Below are positions 28,148-40,100 of a stretch of DNA of 64,000 nucleotides, in pieces. The stretch comes from Lampris incognitus (lineage: Eukaryota > Chordata > Actinopteri > Lampriformes > Lampridae). The position numbers and the translations under genes are program-made. The stretch is taken from NCBI RefSeq assembly GCF_029633865.1, contig NC_079211.1:142581345-142645344 (forward strand). Direction: 5' to 3'. The notes below the pieces were generated by a model. That model made no database searches. It saw only the letters and a program-made list of their open reading frames with translations, and had not been told where the DNA came from. Position 1 is the first letter of the stretch. Each line of letters begins with the position of its first letter.

Positions 28148-31100
28148 ATGGGAACACTTCGAGACCTCCAGTTTGCCCTGCAGTTTAAGATTGAGGAGCT
28201 TCGTCAAAGAGACACGCTAATTGACGAGTTAGAGCTGGAATTAGACACAAAGGATGAACTCATTCGAAGACTGCAGGGAGAACTTGACCGCTGCAGAGCC
28301 ACCATCCCACTCCCAGGACCCTCTGCAGTCAGTACCGGTACATGCAATACATTTATAGTTTGCATATTAAAGCAATTGTGGTCCTTTAAGATCAAATCCT
28401 AAGCACGAATTTAGAATTGACTTTTTCAAGTGTTGTGCCTAGGGTGCTCTGCTGAGGGCGAGGACTCGGAGTACCAGACGGCTGAAAGGAAGACCATAAT
28501 TTCCGAACCCTTCGATCCGGATCTCATGACGGTCAAGATCCCCAACAGAGGATGTGACAAAAGCCAAGAGTAAGACTATTCCAACAGGTTCCACCTGCTC
28601 CAATTCAAAAGTGTTTTTCTAAAACTCGCGAGGCTCATTAAGTGTTGTTTTTTTTGAGTCAGAGTCAATTTAAAAAAAAAAGTCTTCACTTTACTCAAGG
28701 CTTAACATTCTGTGCTATCAAATGCCAGGCCTAACAGGATGTCCTACATGTACACCCGCAGGTCGCAGAGGCTGATACAGGCTTCGTTTTTAAAAAATGA
28801 CTTCTTCAAGCACCTTGACGGCGGGCAGATCAGGGCGGTCGTGGACTGCATATATCCCACCACCGTCAAGCAGGGCTGCTGTGTCATCGAAGAGGGATCC
28901 GAAGGGGCTCTTGCCTACATTTTAGATGGTAAAAGATGCTTCTTATGATTGCATGCATTCATTAGGCTTCACAATATTTGTAAACGTTTTGCAAAAAGGC
29001 CAGATAACTGCTTGTGTTTGGCGATAACATCTCTCGGACCTGGCCACGACAAACATTTCCAGTCTCCTTTCTTTTGTCATCATTACTTTGCTACGTTCGG
29101 TGTTCGCTGTGGAACGAGAGGTTTGCTGTGAGGGCAACGTGAACCAGGGGGGTTGGGGGTACTACTGAAAAAGAAAAATAATGCAGACGTCATTGTTTTG
29201 CACGGGTGGCGCAGTGGTTAGCGCGGTCGCCTCACAGCAAGAAGGTCCTGGGTTCGAGCCCCGGGGTAGTCCAACCTTGGGGGTCGTCCCGGGTCGTCCT
29301 TTGTGTGGAGTTTGCATGTTCTCCCCGTGTCCGCGTGGGTTTCCTGCGGGGGCTCCGGTTTCCTCCCACAGTCCAACGACATGCAGGTCAGGTGAATCGG
29401 CTGTACTAAATTGTCCCTAGGTGTGAATGTGTGTGTGGGCTCTGTGATGGCCTGGCAGCCTGTCCAGGGTGCCCAATGACTGCTGGGATAGGCTTCAGCA
29501 TCCCCGCGGCCCTGAGTGCAGGATAAGTGGTTTGGATAATGGATGGATGGATGGACGGATGGATGGATGGAAGATAACTGCAGTCAGAGTAGCAGTCAGT
29601 GCAAATGGCTATTTTTCTTATCCTGGTAAATTCGTCATTAGTCCTCGCTCATAGCTCGACAATACAGTACTCTCCAATGAAACTGCTTTCAGATTCAAGG
29701 ACATAAGAGTTATGTGTTCGGGCAAAGAGAAGAAAGAGACATGCAGCTCGTGTGTTGCACTGTGTTGTGTTGAAATGCCATGCGACGAGAGACAAAACGT
29801 TCGTCAAAGCTTGACTTGACCGACTCCGGGAATCTTGCGCTCACATGTACAGGTGCGTCTCAAAAAATTAGAACATTGTGAAAAAGTTCATTATTTTCTG
29901 TAATTTAATTCAAAAAGTGAAACGTTCATATATTCTAGATTCATTGCACATAAAGTGAAATATGTCAAGCCTTTTTTGGTTTAATCTTGATGATTACGGC
30001 TTACAGGTCATGAAAATCAAAAATCTAGTATCTCAAAATATTAGAACATTACATAAGACCAATCAAAAAAAGGATGTATAATGCAGAAATGTCGACTTTC
30101 TGAAAAGTATGCTCATTTATGCGCTCAATACTTGGTCGGGGCTCCTTTTGCACCAATTACTGCATCAATGCGCCGTGGCATGGAGGCAGTCAGCCTGTGG
30201 CACCGCTGAGGTGCTATGGAAGCCCAGGTTGCTTTGATAGCGGCCTTCAGCTCGTCTGCATTGTTGGGTCTGGTGTCTCTCATCTTCCTCCTGACAATAC
30301 CCCATAAACCACAGGAGGTCATTGCTGAGAGGGCTGGCTGTTCACAGAGTGCTGTATCAAAGCATATCCATGGATAGTTGACTGGAAGGGAAAAGTGTGG
30401 TAGGAAAAGGTGCACAAGCAACAGGGATGACCGCAGTCTTGAGAGGACTGTCAAGCAAGGCTGATTCAAGAACTTGGGGGAGCTTCACAAGGAGTGGACT
30501 GAGGCTGGAGTCAGTGAATCAAGAGCCACCACGCACAGACGGGCCCAGGAACTGGGCTACAAGCGTGGCATTCCTAGTGTCAAGCCACTCCTGAACCGGA
30601 GACAACGTCAGAAGCGACTTACCTGGGCTAAGGAGGAAAAGAACTGGATCGCTGGTCAGTGGTCCAAAGTCCTCTTTTCAGATGAAAGTAAATGTTGCAT
30701 TTCATTTGGAAATCAAGATCCCAGAGTCTGGAGGAAGAGCGGAGATGCACAGAATCCAAGTTGCTTGAAGTCCAGTGTGAAGTTTCCCCAGTCGGCGATG
30801 GTTTAGGGTGCCATGTCATCTGCTGGTGTTGGTCCACTGTGTTTCATCAAGCCCAGAGTCAACGCAGCCGTCTACCAGGAGATTTTAGAGCACTTCATGC
30901 TTCCGTCTGCTGACAGGCTTTATGGAGATGCTGATTTCATTTTCCAGCAGGACTTGACACCTGCCCACAGTGCCAAAACTACCATGGTATTACTGGGCTT
31001 GATTGGCCAGCCAACTCGCCTGACCTGAACCGTATTGTCCAGAGGAAGATGAGAGACACCAGACCCAACAATGCAGATGAGCTGAAGGCCACATCAAAGC

Positions 31101-34100
31101 AACCTGGGCCTCCATAGCAACTCAGCAGCGCCACAGGCTGACTGCCTCCATGCCACGCCACATTGATGCCGTAATTCATGCAAAAGGAGCCCCGACCAAG
31201 TATTGAGCACATAAATGAGCATACTTCTCAGAAGATCGACATTTCTGTATTACAAATCCTTTTTTTTGATTGGCCTTATGTTATAGTCTAATATTTGGAG
31301 ATACTGGATTTTTGATTTTCATGAGCTGTAAGCCGTAATCATCAACATTAAAACAAAAAAGGCTTGACATATTTCACTTTATGTGTAATGAATCCGGAAT
31401 ATATGAAAGTTTCACTTTTTGAATTAAGTTGCGGAAAATAATGAACTTTTCCACAATATTCTAATTTTTTGAGATGCACCTACAACGTATAGCTGTAGAG
31501 GCGTCGTCTGTTCTGGGCTTTAGAAATGAACGCGTATCTAGCTAGCCCAGCGTATAGTACATTTCAGATGGATGCACTCATCCAATACCCGTCACGCTGG
31601 CAATCAGCACCTGCGGATGTGGGCCAAATGTGACAGGGCTCCGTAGAGCAAAGTTAAAACCTCTTCAGCTGCTGCCCTGCGGTCTTAATATAGGTCCCTG
31701 AAAATACAGTTTGCCACGCTCTACCCATTTAACAGTATCATAGACATGGACGCAAACATCTATGTTCTGCATGTGCACACACACACATGCCCACTTTAAA
31801 GCACACGGATCGCAAGACATTTACAACTGACCGTCCAAGGACAGAGGGTGTTGTCTCCTGTTGATTATTATATCTTTTTTCTGTTTCTGAGGGCGGAACT
31901 GTAAAACCCTCCGAGACTGTAACAGTGATTTACTGTATAACTGTGATCTACAATATAAGGAATATCGATTTAATTCACTGCACGTGTTGGTTACAGAGGG
32001 GCGCTTGGATATGACGAAGGATGGCCAGAAGCTGCTTACAGTTGAACCGGGGAACATGTTTGCAGAACTGGCACTGCTGTACAGATGTACCCACCCCTAC
32101 TCTGTCACAGGTATCGGCGTGCGTCGTGCACAACCTTAAATATTCCTTATCCGGTTTTCCTGCTTCCCCACTAACACTGAACGGAACAATCTGTGCCACA
32201 CTAACACATTTTCAGGATTTCAACGGGATCGGGTTGAATCTGTGTTGATAGCAAGTTATTATTATTATTATTTATTTTATTCTTTTGTGGATTTTGCCTC
32301 CTTTTTCTCCCCAATTACCCTATTGTCCGGGCTGTTCTGGTCGCTGCCCCACCCCCTCTGCCGATCCGGGGAGGGCTGCAGACTACCGCGTGCCTCCTCC
32401 GGTACATGTGGAGTCGCCAGCCGCTTCTTTTCACCTGACAGTGAGGAGTTTCACCAGCGGGATGTAGCACGTGGGGGGATCACGCCAGCGCCTGGTTGGT
32501 TGGCTCTATATACACGGCGCTGGGTCACGCTATTCCACCCAGTGCCCCCCCCCAAACAGATGCTCTGACCAACCAGAGGAGGCGCTATTGCAGCGACCAG
32601 GACACATACCCACATCCGGCTTCCCACCCGCAGAAACGGCCAATTGTGTCTGTAGGGACGCCCCCACCAAGCCGGAGGTAACACAGGGATTCAAACCAAC
32701 CGCTGCACCAACCGGATGCCCCGATATCAGATTATCTTTGATGAGGCTAATACTGTCATGGGAGTGCAGATTTAGGACTGCGGTTTCTAATTGAAGACTT
32801 CAGTTGAATTTGATATCACGCAGCCTTTGAGGTCTTAGACAACAGCACAGCTTCAAACACGCCTTTCTGAGACGTGGCGAGGTTGAAATCAAATTTGCTT
32901 TAGTCCATAACACATCTATCTGACCTTTTTGTCTCCTCTAGTTGTACCATATAGTCAACTAAATCTCAGACAGATATTGAATCTCCAAAATTTTGATAAA
33001 AAAAAAAAAGAAAAAGAAAAATCTTTTCATGTTAGACCTTGACCTACCAGACAATTTTCAGAAGAAAAAAGGTGCCGCTCTTCACAAAACAGAGAAATTG
33101 CCATGTCTCCCTCCAGCATCAGATCTCATGTAGAGTCCAGTGGGAAAACTCTGAGGCACTGCTGCTCACATCTGACCTGGTTTCACAAATAAATAGGCCG
33201 CCAAAATGAACAAGGTCAGTTTAAATTGAAGAAAAAAAAAGTTATTTGGCCTTGTCTTTTTCCCCTGTTTTCCCTTTTCTTTTCTACTTTCAATCCCTCT
33301 CTTGTTATTTCCCCTTTCATTGCATACTGCCTGGGCTGCGCTTGCCTCCAATAACCCTCTCTAGTTCACTTTGGTATCTTTTTCTTTTGCAGCAACAGTT
33401 CTCAAATGAAGTTCCGATCTTTTGTCTTCCATGTTCAATTCTCCAAATCCTCCTTTCTCCTGGCCTTTTTTCAGGGCCACCATAATCTCTTGCCTGACCC
33501 AGAATGACTTTTTCCATTGATTCCATCTGAGAGCAATAATAAAGGAAATTTTCTTGTGCTCTGACTCATAGTGACATTGATTAAAGATTCAGGTTATTCA
33601 ATTCTGACTACAAAACAAAAGTCACGATACAGTCCTATCCGACTATCCAAAGGAATTGAATCGAGTGCAACTGGACTTGGTATATATCCATGAAGATGTT
33701 TCGCCTCTTGGATAGTTCGTGCCTTTCTGACTAAACCAAGCTAGTCTTGGTCTAGTCAGAAAGGCACGAACTGATGAAGCCTCTTGGATGAGAGGCGAAA
33801 CATCTTCACGGATGTCTAGTCTTGGTCTAGTCAGAAAGGCACGAACTGATGAAGCCTCTTGGACAGTTCGTGCCTTTCTGACTAGACCAAGCTAGACATC
33901 CGTCTAGTCAGGCTTCATCAGTTCGTGCCTTTCTGACTAGACCAACTGATGAAGCCTCTTGGATGAGAGGCGAAACGTCTTCACAGATATATACCAAGTC
34001 CAGTTGCACTCGATTCAATTCCTTTGGATAACCATGACCTGGATGAATGAGAACATTCACAGACAGTCCTATCAGACCATTGTACCGCTTATTTCCAATT

Positions 34101-37100
34101 TTCTGCACAGTTTTTGGATAAAAACATTAAATATATGCTCACAGCAAGAAGGTCCTGGGTTCGAGCCGGGGGGGGGGGGTCATCCCAGGTCATCCTCTGT
34201 GCGGAGCTTGCTTGTTCTCCCCGTGTCTGCATGGGTTTGCTCCGGGTGCTCCGGTTTCCTCCCACAGTCCAGAGACATGTAGGTCAGGTGAATCGGCCAT
34301 ACTAACTTGTCCCTAGGTGTGAATGTGTCAGCCCTGTGATGGACTGGCGGTCTGTCCAGGGTGTCTCCCCGCCTGCCGCCCAGTGACTGCTGGGATAGAC
34401 TCCAGCATCCCACAACCCCAATTGAGATAAGCGGCTTGGGTAATGGACGGATGGATGGATGGATATGCTTTGTATTAGGCGAACCAGTCCATGTTGATGT
34501 CAACAGATAGGCATCAGTGAAAACACAAGAGTCCAGTGTAAAATCTGGATAAAAAAATGGTACTAAACTACTATTGGAGGTTGGTAACGGTCCAGAGGAC
34601 ACATGCTTCCATTTTTAGTAAGCTGCAGCAAGAATTTGGTTATTAATTTATAAAGAACTTCCATTTTTGAAAAAGAGTGATAATAGATCTGATAGAATTC
34701 AAATTAAGTGACCCTGTAAGGACAACTAGCTCTAATGGGGTGAAAAGATTGAGTTTAATGTTTTTTTTTTTGTGATTACATTTTTACTATTTGACCCGAA
34801 GAAATGTAGACCAATGTTTTAGGTGGGGACTGGCAGATGAGAACCCAGATGCATAACTCGAAGATAGGAAGGTTTAGGTCACAAACTTTTACTTTGGTCA
34901 AAAGGCAGGCAGAGGTCAGAATACCTGGAAATCAGTTTGATAGGTGACCAAAACTGATTCGTACTGTAACGTTTCCCGGGGAAATTGGCAGATGAGAACC
35001 CAAATGCACGACTCACAGACAGGGAGGTCACTGTAACAGTCAGTTTAATGGTCAAAAGCAGGCAGGGGTCAGTACACTGGAAATCAGTCTTGACAGGCAA
35101 AACAGGTTCAAAGCTTAAGTTCTTGTTACTGGGGTTTTCAGTCCAAATAGGCGAACTGATCCAACCCGGGGCAGGCAAGAGAAACAAGGTCCAGGACACA
35201 GGCAGAGGACTTCAGACATTGGTAGACTGGTAGAATGAGAGTAAATGAGCTAAAGCCACAAGACAATCTGGCAAAGGAGCAGGGGATCACATGTGCTGGA
35301 GCTAATCAGGGAATGGGGAACAGGTGTGGGATACACAGGGTTGATGGATGACAAAACCAGGGGCAGGAACTGACACAAGACAGGTGAGGACTTGAAAATA
35401 AAACAGGAAGAACAACAGACAATGATTGAGGTTATGATGAGTTGACTGAACTGGGAGAATGATTGAGGCTATGGGAGACAATGACTGCCGAAAATAACTG
35501 ACTGAACTAACCTAGGAGACATAGTAAAACAACTGACTGAACTGAACAGACAAACACATGCACAGTTCAGGATACTGGGATGTCAGTCCAAAACAGGCGA
35601 CCAGAGCAGACAAGGGGCATGCAGAAGAAACTGAGTCCAGAGATCGGGCAACAGAATCAAACATGGGCAGGTCAGGCAGAATGATCACAAAGAAAATGCT
35701 GGCTAGCTAGGCGGTGAAACACACAAGACAGTCTGGCAGGGGACTAGTGAATAGGGGCCGGTATAAGTGGTGTGGGCTGACTGGGAAATATGGCAACAAC
35801 TGGTGATTCAGTAAAGAAAGGGTTATGGCTGAGGTCGTGAACTAAATGGGCTGGTAAAAAGTGTGACAGTACACATACAATCAACAAGGACTGGTCAGTT
35901 AAGTGTAGCAATAATATGACAGACCCACAAAAAGCACATATATAGTCACTCTAAGTCACTATAATAAATGCAAATGAATATACATTCCTAAACATAGATC
36001 TAGGGATGGGCAACTAGCCTATCCCAGCAGTCATTGGGCGGCAGGCGGGGAGACACCCTGGACAGGCTGCCAGGTCATCACAGATCCGAGAGAGAGACAC
36101 ACACACACACACACACACACTTAGGGACAATTCAGTATGGCCGATTCACCTGACCTACACGTCTTTGGGCTGTGGGGGGAAACCGGAGCACCCAGAGCAG
36201 TGTTTCTCAACCCACTCCTCAAGGACCCCCTATCCTGCAGATTTTCATTGTAACCCTGCATAGGTAGCCCTGCTTGTACTTACTCAACCAGTCATCTCAT
36301 AGCCCTTAATTATGCAAGGTGTGCAAACTCAGACATTCATTGCTGATTGGTTGAATAACTACAAAAAGGGTACCTATTCAGGATTGCAAAGAAAATCTGC
36401 AGGATAGGGGGTCCTTGAGGACTGGGTTGAGAAACACTGACCCAGAGGAAACCCACGCAGACACGGGGAGAACATGCAAACTCCACGCAGAGGACGACCC
36501 CCAAGGTTGGACCACCCCGGAGCTCGAACCCAGGACCTTCTTGCTGTGAGGGCTAACCACTGCGCTGCCCCATAGCTACTAATTTAACAAAAAGAATAAA
36601 ATATATACTGGTAATAACAAGTTTATCATACCAACATGTCTATTTAATGAGCCTAACACAGAAACAAAACGTCCACATTCCTGAGTGATATACCATTATT
36701 TCAGTGCAATGGGGTCTCAAAAATCACCATTCAATGATGGTACAAAAGTTAACATTCACACTAAGTGCAACAACTAATACTCATCTTTGCAGTGCACTTC
36801 TACTCCGCCCTCCCACTCCACCACATGTTTCAAGTAAACATGCATTTAGCTCAAAATGGTAAATGGACTGCATTTTATATAGCGCTTTTCTAGTCTACCG
36901 ACAGCTCAGAGCACCCTTTTCTTTACAATGCATGCCTCACATTCATCCACACACACACACACACACACACATTCATACACTGATGAAGCCATTGAAACTC
37001 ACCCACAGGTGGAGCAGTATAAAGCTCCGTCGTAACGAGACACTTGTGGCTGGCGTACAATAGACTGAATGTCAGCGTCGATGTTCGTGCATCCAACCTG

Positions 37101-40100
37101 CACGAGCTGGAACAGAGTTTCCCGTCAGCCTGTTTCTCTCTTTTGACTTGACGTGCTTCATTGTTGAGAGGCTGCTCCCAAACATGCTGGCCAGGGAGAG
37201 TGCAAAATCCCCGAGGAGTGGAAAGCGGGACTCGGGTAGTAGTCTCCAGAATTAAATTCCTCTCTCATTGTGCTTTGCTTGAAAGAAGGGGGCCTGACTG
37301 TAGTTCGCCGAGTTCTTGTTTAAATGACACGCTGGCTAACGTCCATCCCTCCTGCACTCTCCTCTGTGGAGACACACTTACAAGTGTAGCCGGTTATTTT
37401 CTTGCGCGGTGCGGGATTCGATACGGGGTGGGTGTGCTGCACCACAAGGCGACATCGCTAACCGCTCGGCTAAAGGGTCAGACCCGTTAGTGTAACCAGG
37501 TTAAAATTAATGTTTTCATTTGATTTTGTTTGAGTATGAAATATCACCAAATCCTGTCTGTGTGCTGTTATTTGTGTTTACTACATTTTATTTTATGTCA
37601 TTATTTACTTTTATGTATGTTTTATAACGACCGTCATATACGTGTACTGTCGCTTTAAGAGAGAGGTCTTGTGGGTACACGGAAGAGGGAACGCGGGAGA
37701 GGCCATTTTTGTTTTGTGGGAGGAGTCTCAAGCAGCGATCGAGCCGAGCCACGTGTGTTTCTTACCGTAGCACAGTTTTGCTGGTTGAGGAGAACGTAAC
37801 CTTGAGTATCCCTGTAAGAAGATACTGCAAGCTGTGGGATAAAATACTTGTTTATCCTTTCTTACATCGGAGTCCAGTGGACGGTTTCTCCTTCTAACGC
37901 ACACGAGTGGAGTCCGGGCAGTGGTTGAGCTTCGACCCCCACGTCCGTAAGAAACACCGCTCCCGCTGGAGGACTGGACGTTTGTCGAAGGGTTTGAAAC
38001 CAAAATAAATGGCAAGGTGGGCCAAATAGAGTCCTGTGTGTCCCCCCTCCTTCCTTGATCATGATGATGATGATGATGAGACTGAGGGCCCCCCACAACA
38101 CCTGGGGCCCCACCCAAAATAGAACACAACGCAGAGCTACTGATGAGAGTGACGGGCGTGCAGCAGGCTGACCAGCATAGAACACCGTAGGACTGCCCCC
38201 GTTACATTAGCTAGGGGCTAACATGTCTTATTAGTAGTTTACAGTCGTCACCTTCTCCCGGAAGCGCGCCCTCGAAGAGACTTCTGAGGATCTGCACACT
38301 TCCGGATCCCACCGCTGCCACCAATGTAACCGGTTATTTTCTTGCCCGGTGCGGGATTCGATACGAGGTGTACTGCACCATAAGGCGACATCGCTAACCG
38401 CTCGGCTAAAGGGTCAGACCCGTGAGCTAGGGGCTAACGTGTCTTATTAGTAGTTTACACAAGTCATGCATGGCTTGTTTCAGCTCGACGTGTTTTTGAC
38501 TGTCAAACATTATTCGCGTCACTGTGCGACGGGACTGAGAGAAGGTCTCAAAGTTCTCAGCCATGTTATCGTCTCCACAAGCTTTGGCTACCTCTGCTAC
38601 ACGTAGCTTCGCCGTCTGACAAGGGCTTCTTTGCTTTAGCAAGCTCAGGGGAAGGGGCACAGGACGCCTTGAGAGATGACTCCTGCGCATGCGCGGCTTT
38701 GGTGGAAGGCTTGGCCGTCTGCGTGTTTCTCCTTTGAGGTCAGCGATGATGGCGGCTCCGGCACTTCCGGTGTCCGTGCCATATTTGTCTTTGTGAGGGG
38801 GCTATTGTAGACTCAAGTTGAAATCCGTCACGGCTGATTTTGTTTCCAGGCACACACACAGGTTTATATTCTGTACATATCATATTCTGCTTGATAGACA
38901 CGGTTCTTCAGGTCAAGTTCTCTCTTTTTTTTCGCCGCTCGTGTCTCTCCTCGTCACGTGTCGTTGCGGAAGCGGCCCGCCGAGACCAAGACGAGACCAG
39001 TACGCAAACAGTGGCTTGGCTACAGGCCTCTTGTGTTTCGAGAGAGCGCCGTCTATCAGTGGACAGTATAATTACAATTGGGATCCGGTTCAAATGTGGT
39101 CAAATGGCCCGCTTGCTTCCAAGTCCCAACGCATGTGAAATCAACAATGTTATATTTGGAGACTGACTGAAATTGTTTTAGAAAAGTGCTATACAAATAA
39201 AGTTATTATCATTCCCCAAGCGGGACGGTTCAGGTTGGGCGGTTTGGTGACAAAGCAAGAGAAGCAAGATTGAGGTGGCTTGGGCATGTGTGGAGGAGAG
39301 GTGCTGGGTATATTGGGAGAAGGATGCTGAATATGGAGCTGCCTGGGAAGAGGAAAAGAGGAAGGCCAAAGAGGAGGTTTATGGATGTGGTGAGGGAGGA
39401 CATGCAGGTGGCTGGTGTGACAGAGGAAGATGCAGAGGACAGGAAGAGATGGAAACGGATGATCCGCTGTGGCGACCCCTAACGGGAGCAGCCGAAAGTA
39501 GTGGTAGATTATTATTCCTCAAGCGGCCCTGTGATGGCCTGGTGGCCTGTCCAGGGTGTCTCCCCACCTGCTGCCCAATGACTGCTGGGATAGGCTCCAG
39601 CATCCCCGCGACCCTGACAGCAGGATAAGTGGTTTGGATAATGGATGAATGGATGGATGGAAACTGACCCGCAGGCTGTACTAATGCGGCCTATGGGCCG
39701 CCAATTGTCCTTGTCTCATCTAGACATATATATATATATATATAAATATATATATAAATAAATATATATATAATAGCTCAAAGTTGTTAAATGGCAGAAC
39801 AAGCCTGTTTGGTGCTCAGTACACTCATCAGCTGCCTGATGAGTGTACTCAGCACTCATCAGGTGCTCAGAGGCACATGATGAGTGCACTGAGCACCAAA
39901 CAGGCTTGTTCTGCCATTTAACAACTTTGAGCTATAAAATATATCTTTGCTCCTGAATTGTTGAGCTCTTTTTTCTACATCGAAGGTTTCATTGCAACAT
40001 CCCGTGGACATATATATAGATATAAAAAAATCCAGTGAGTCAAGTAACCCACAACCTACATACACACATGCAAAAGGAAAAAATAAAAATGAATATATAC

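Larger units (their letters stand above)
39770..39940. mobile_element. Penelope-like terminal inverted fragment with two degenerate hammerheads
   Basis: TAGCTCAAAGTTGTTAAATG at the left recurs inverted at the right (CATTTAACAACTTTGAGCTA). Each arm carries one hammerhead-like motif, facing outward. The same sequence flanks the intact ribozyme at 59751-59794, which ties both loci to one element family. Confidence 0.65.
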
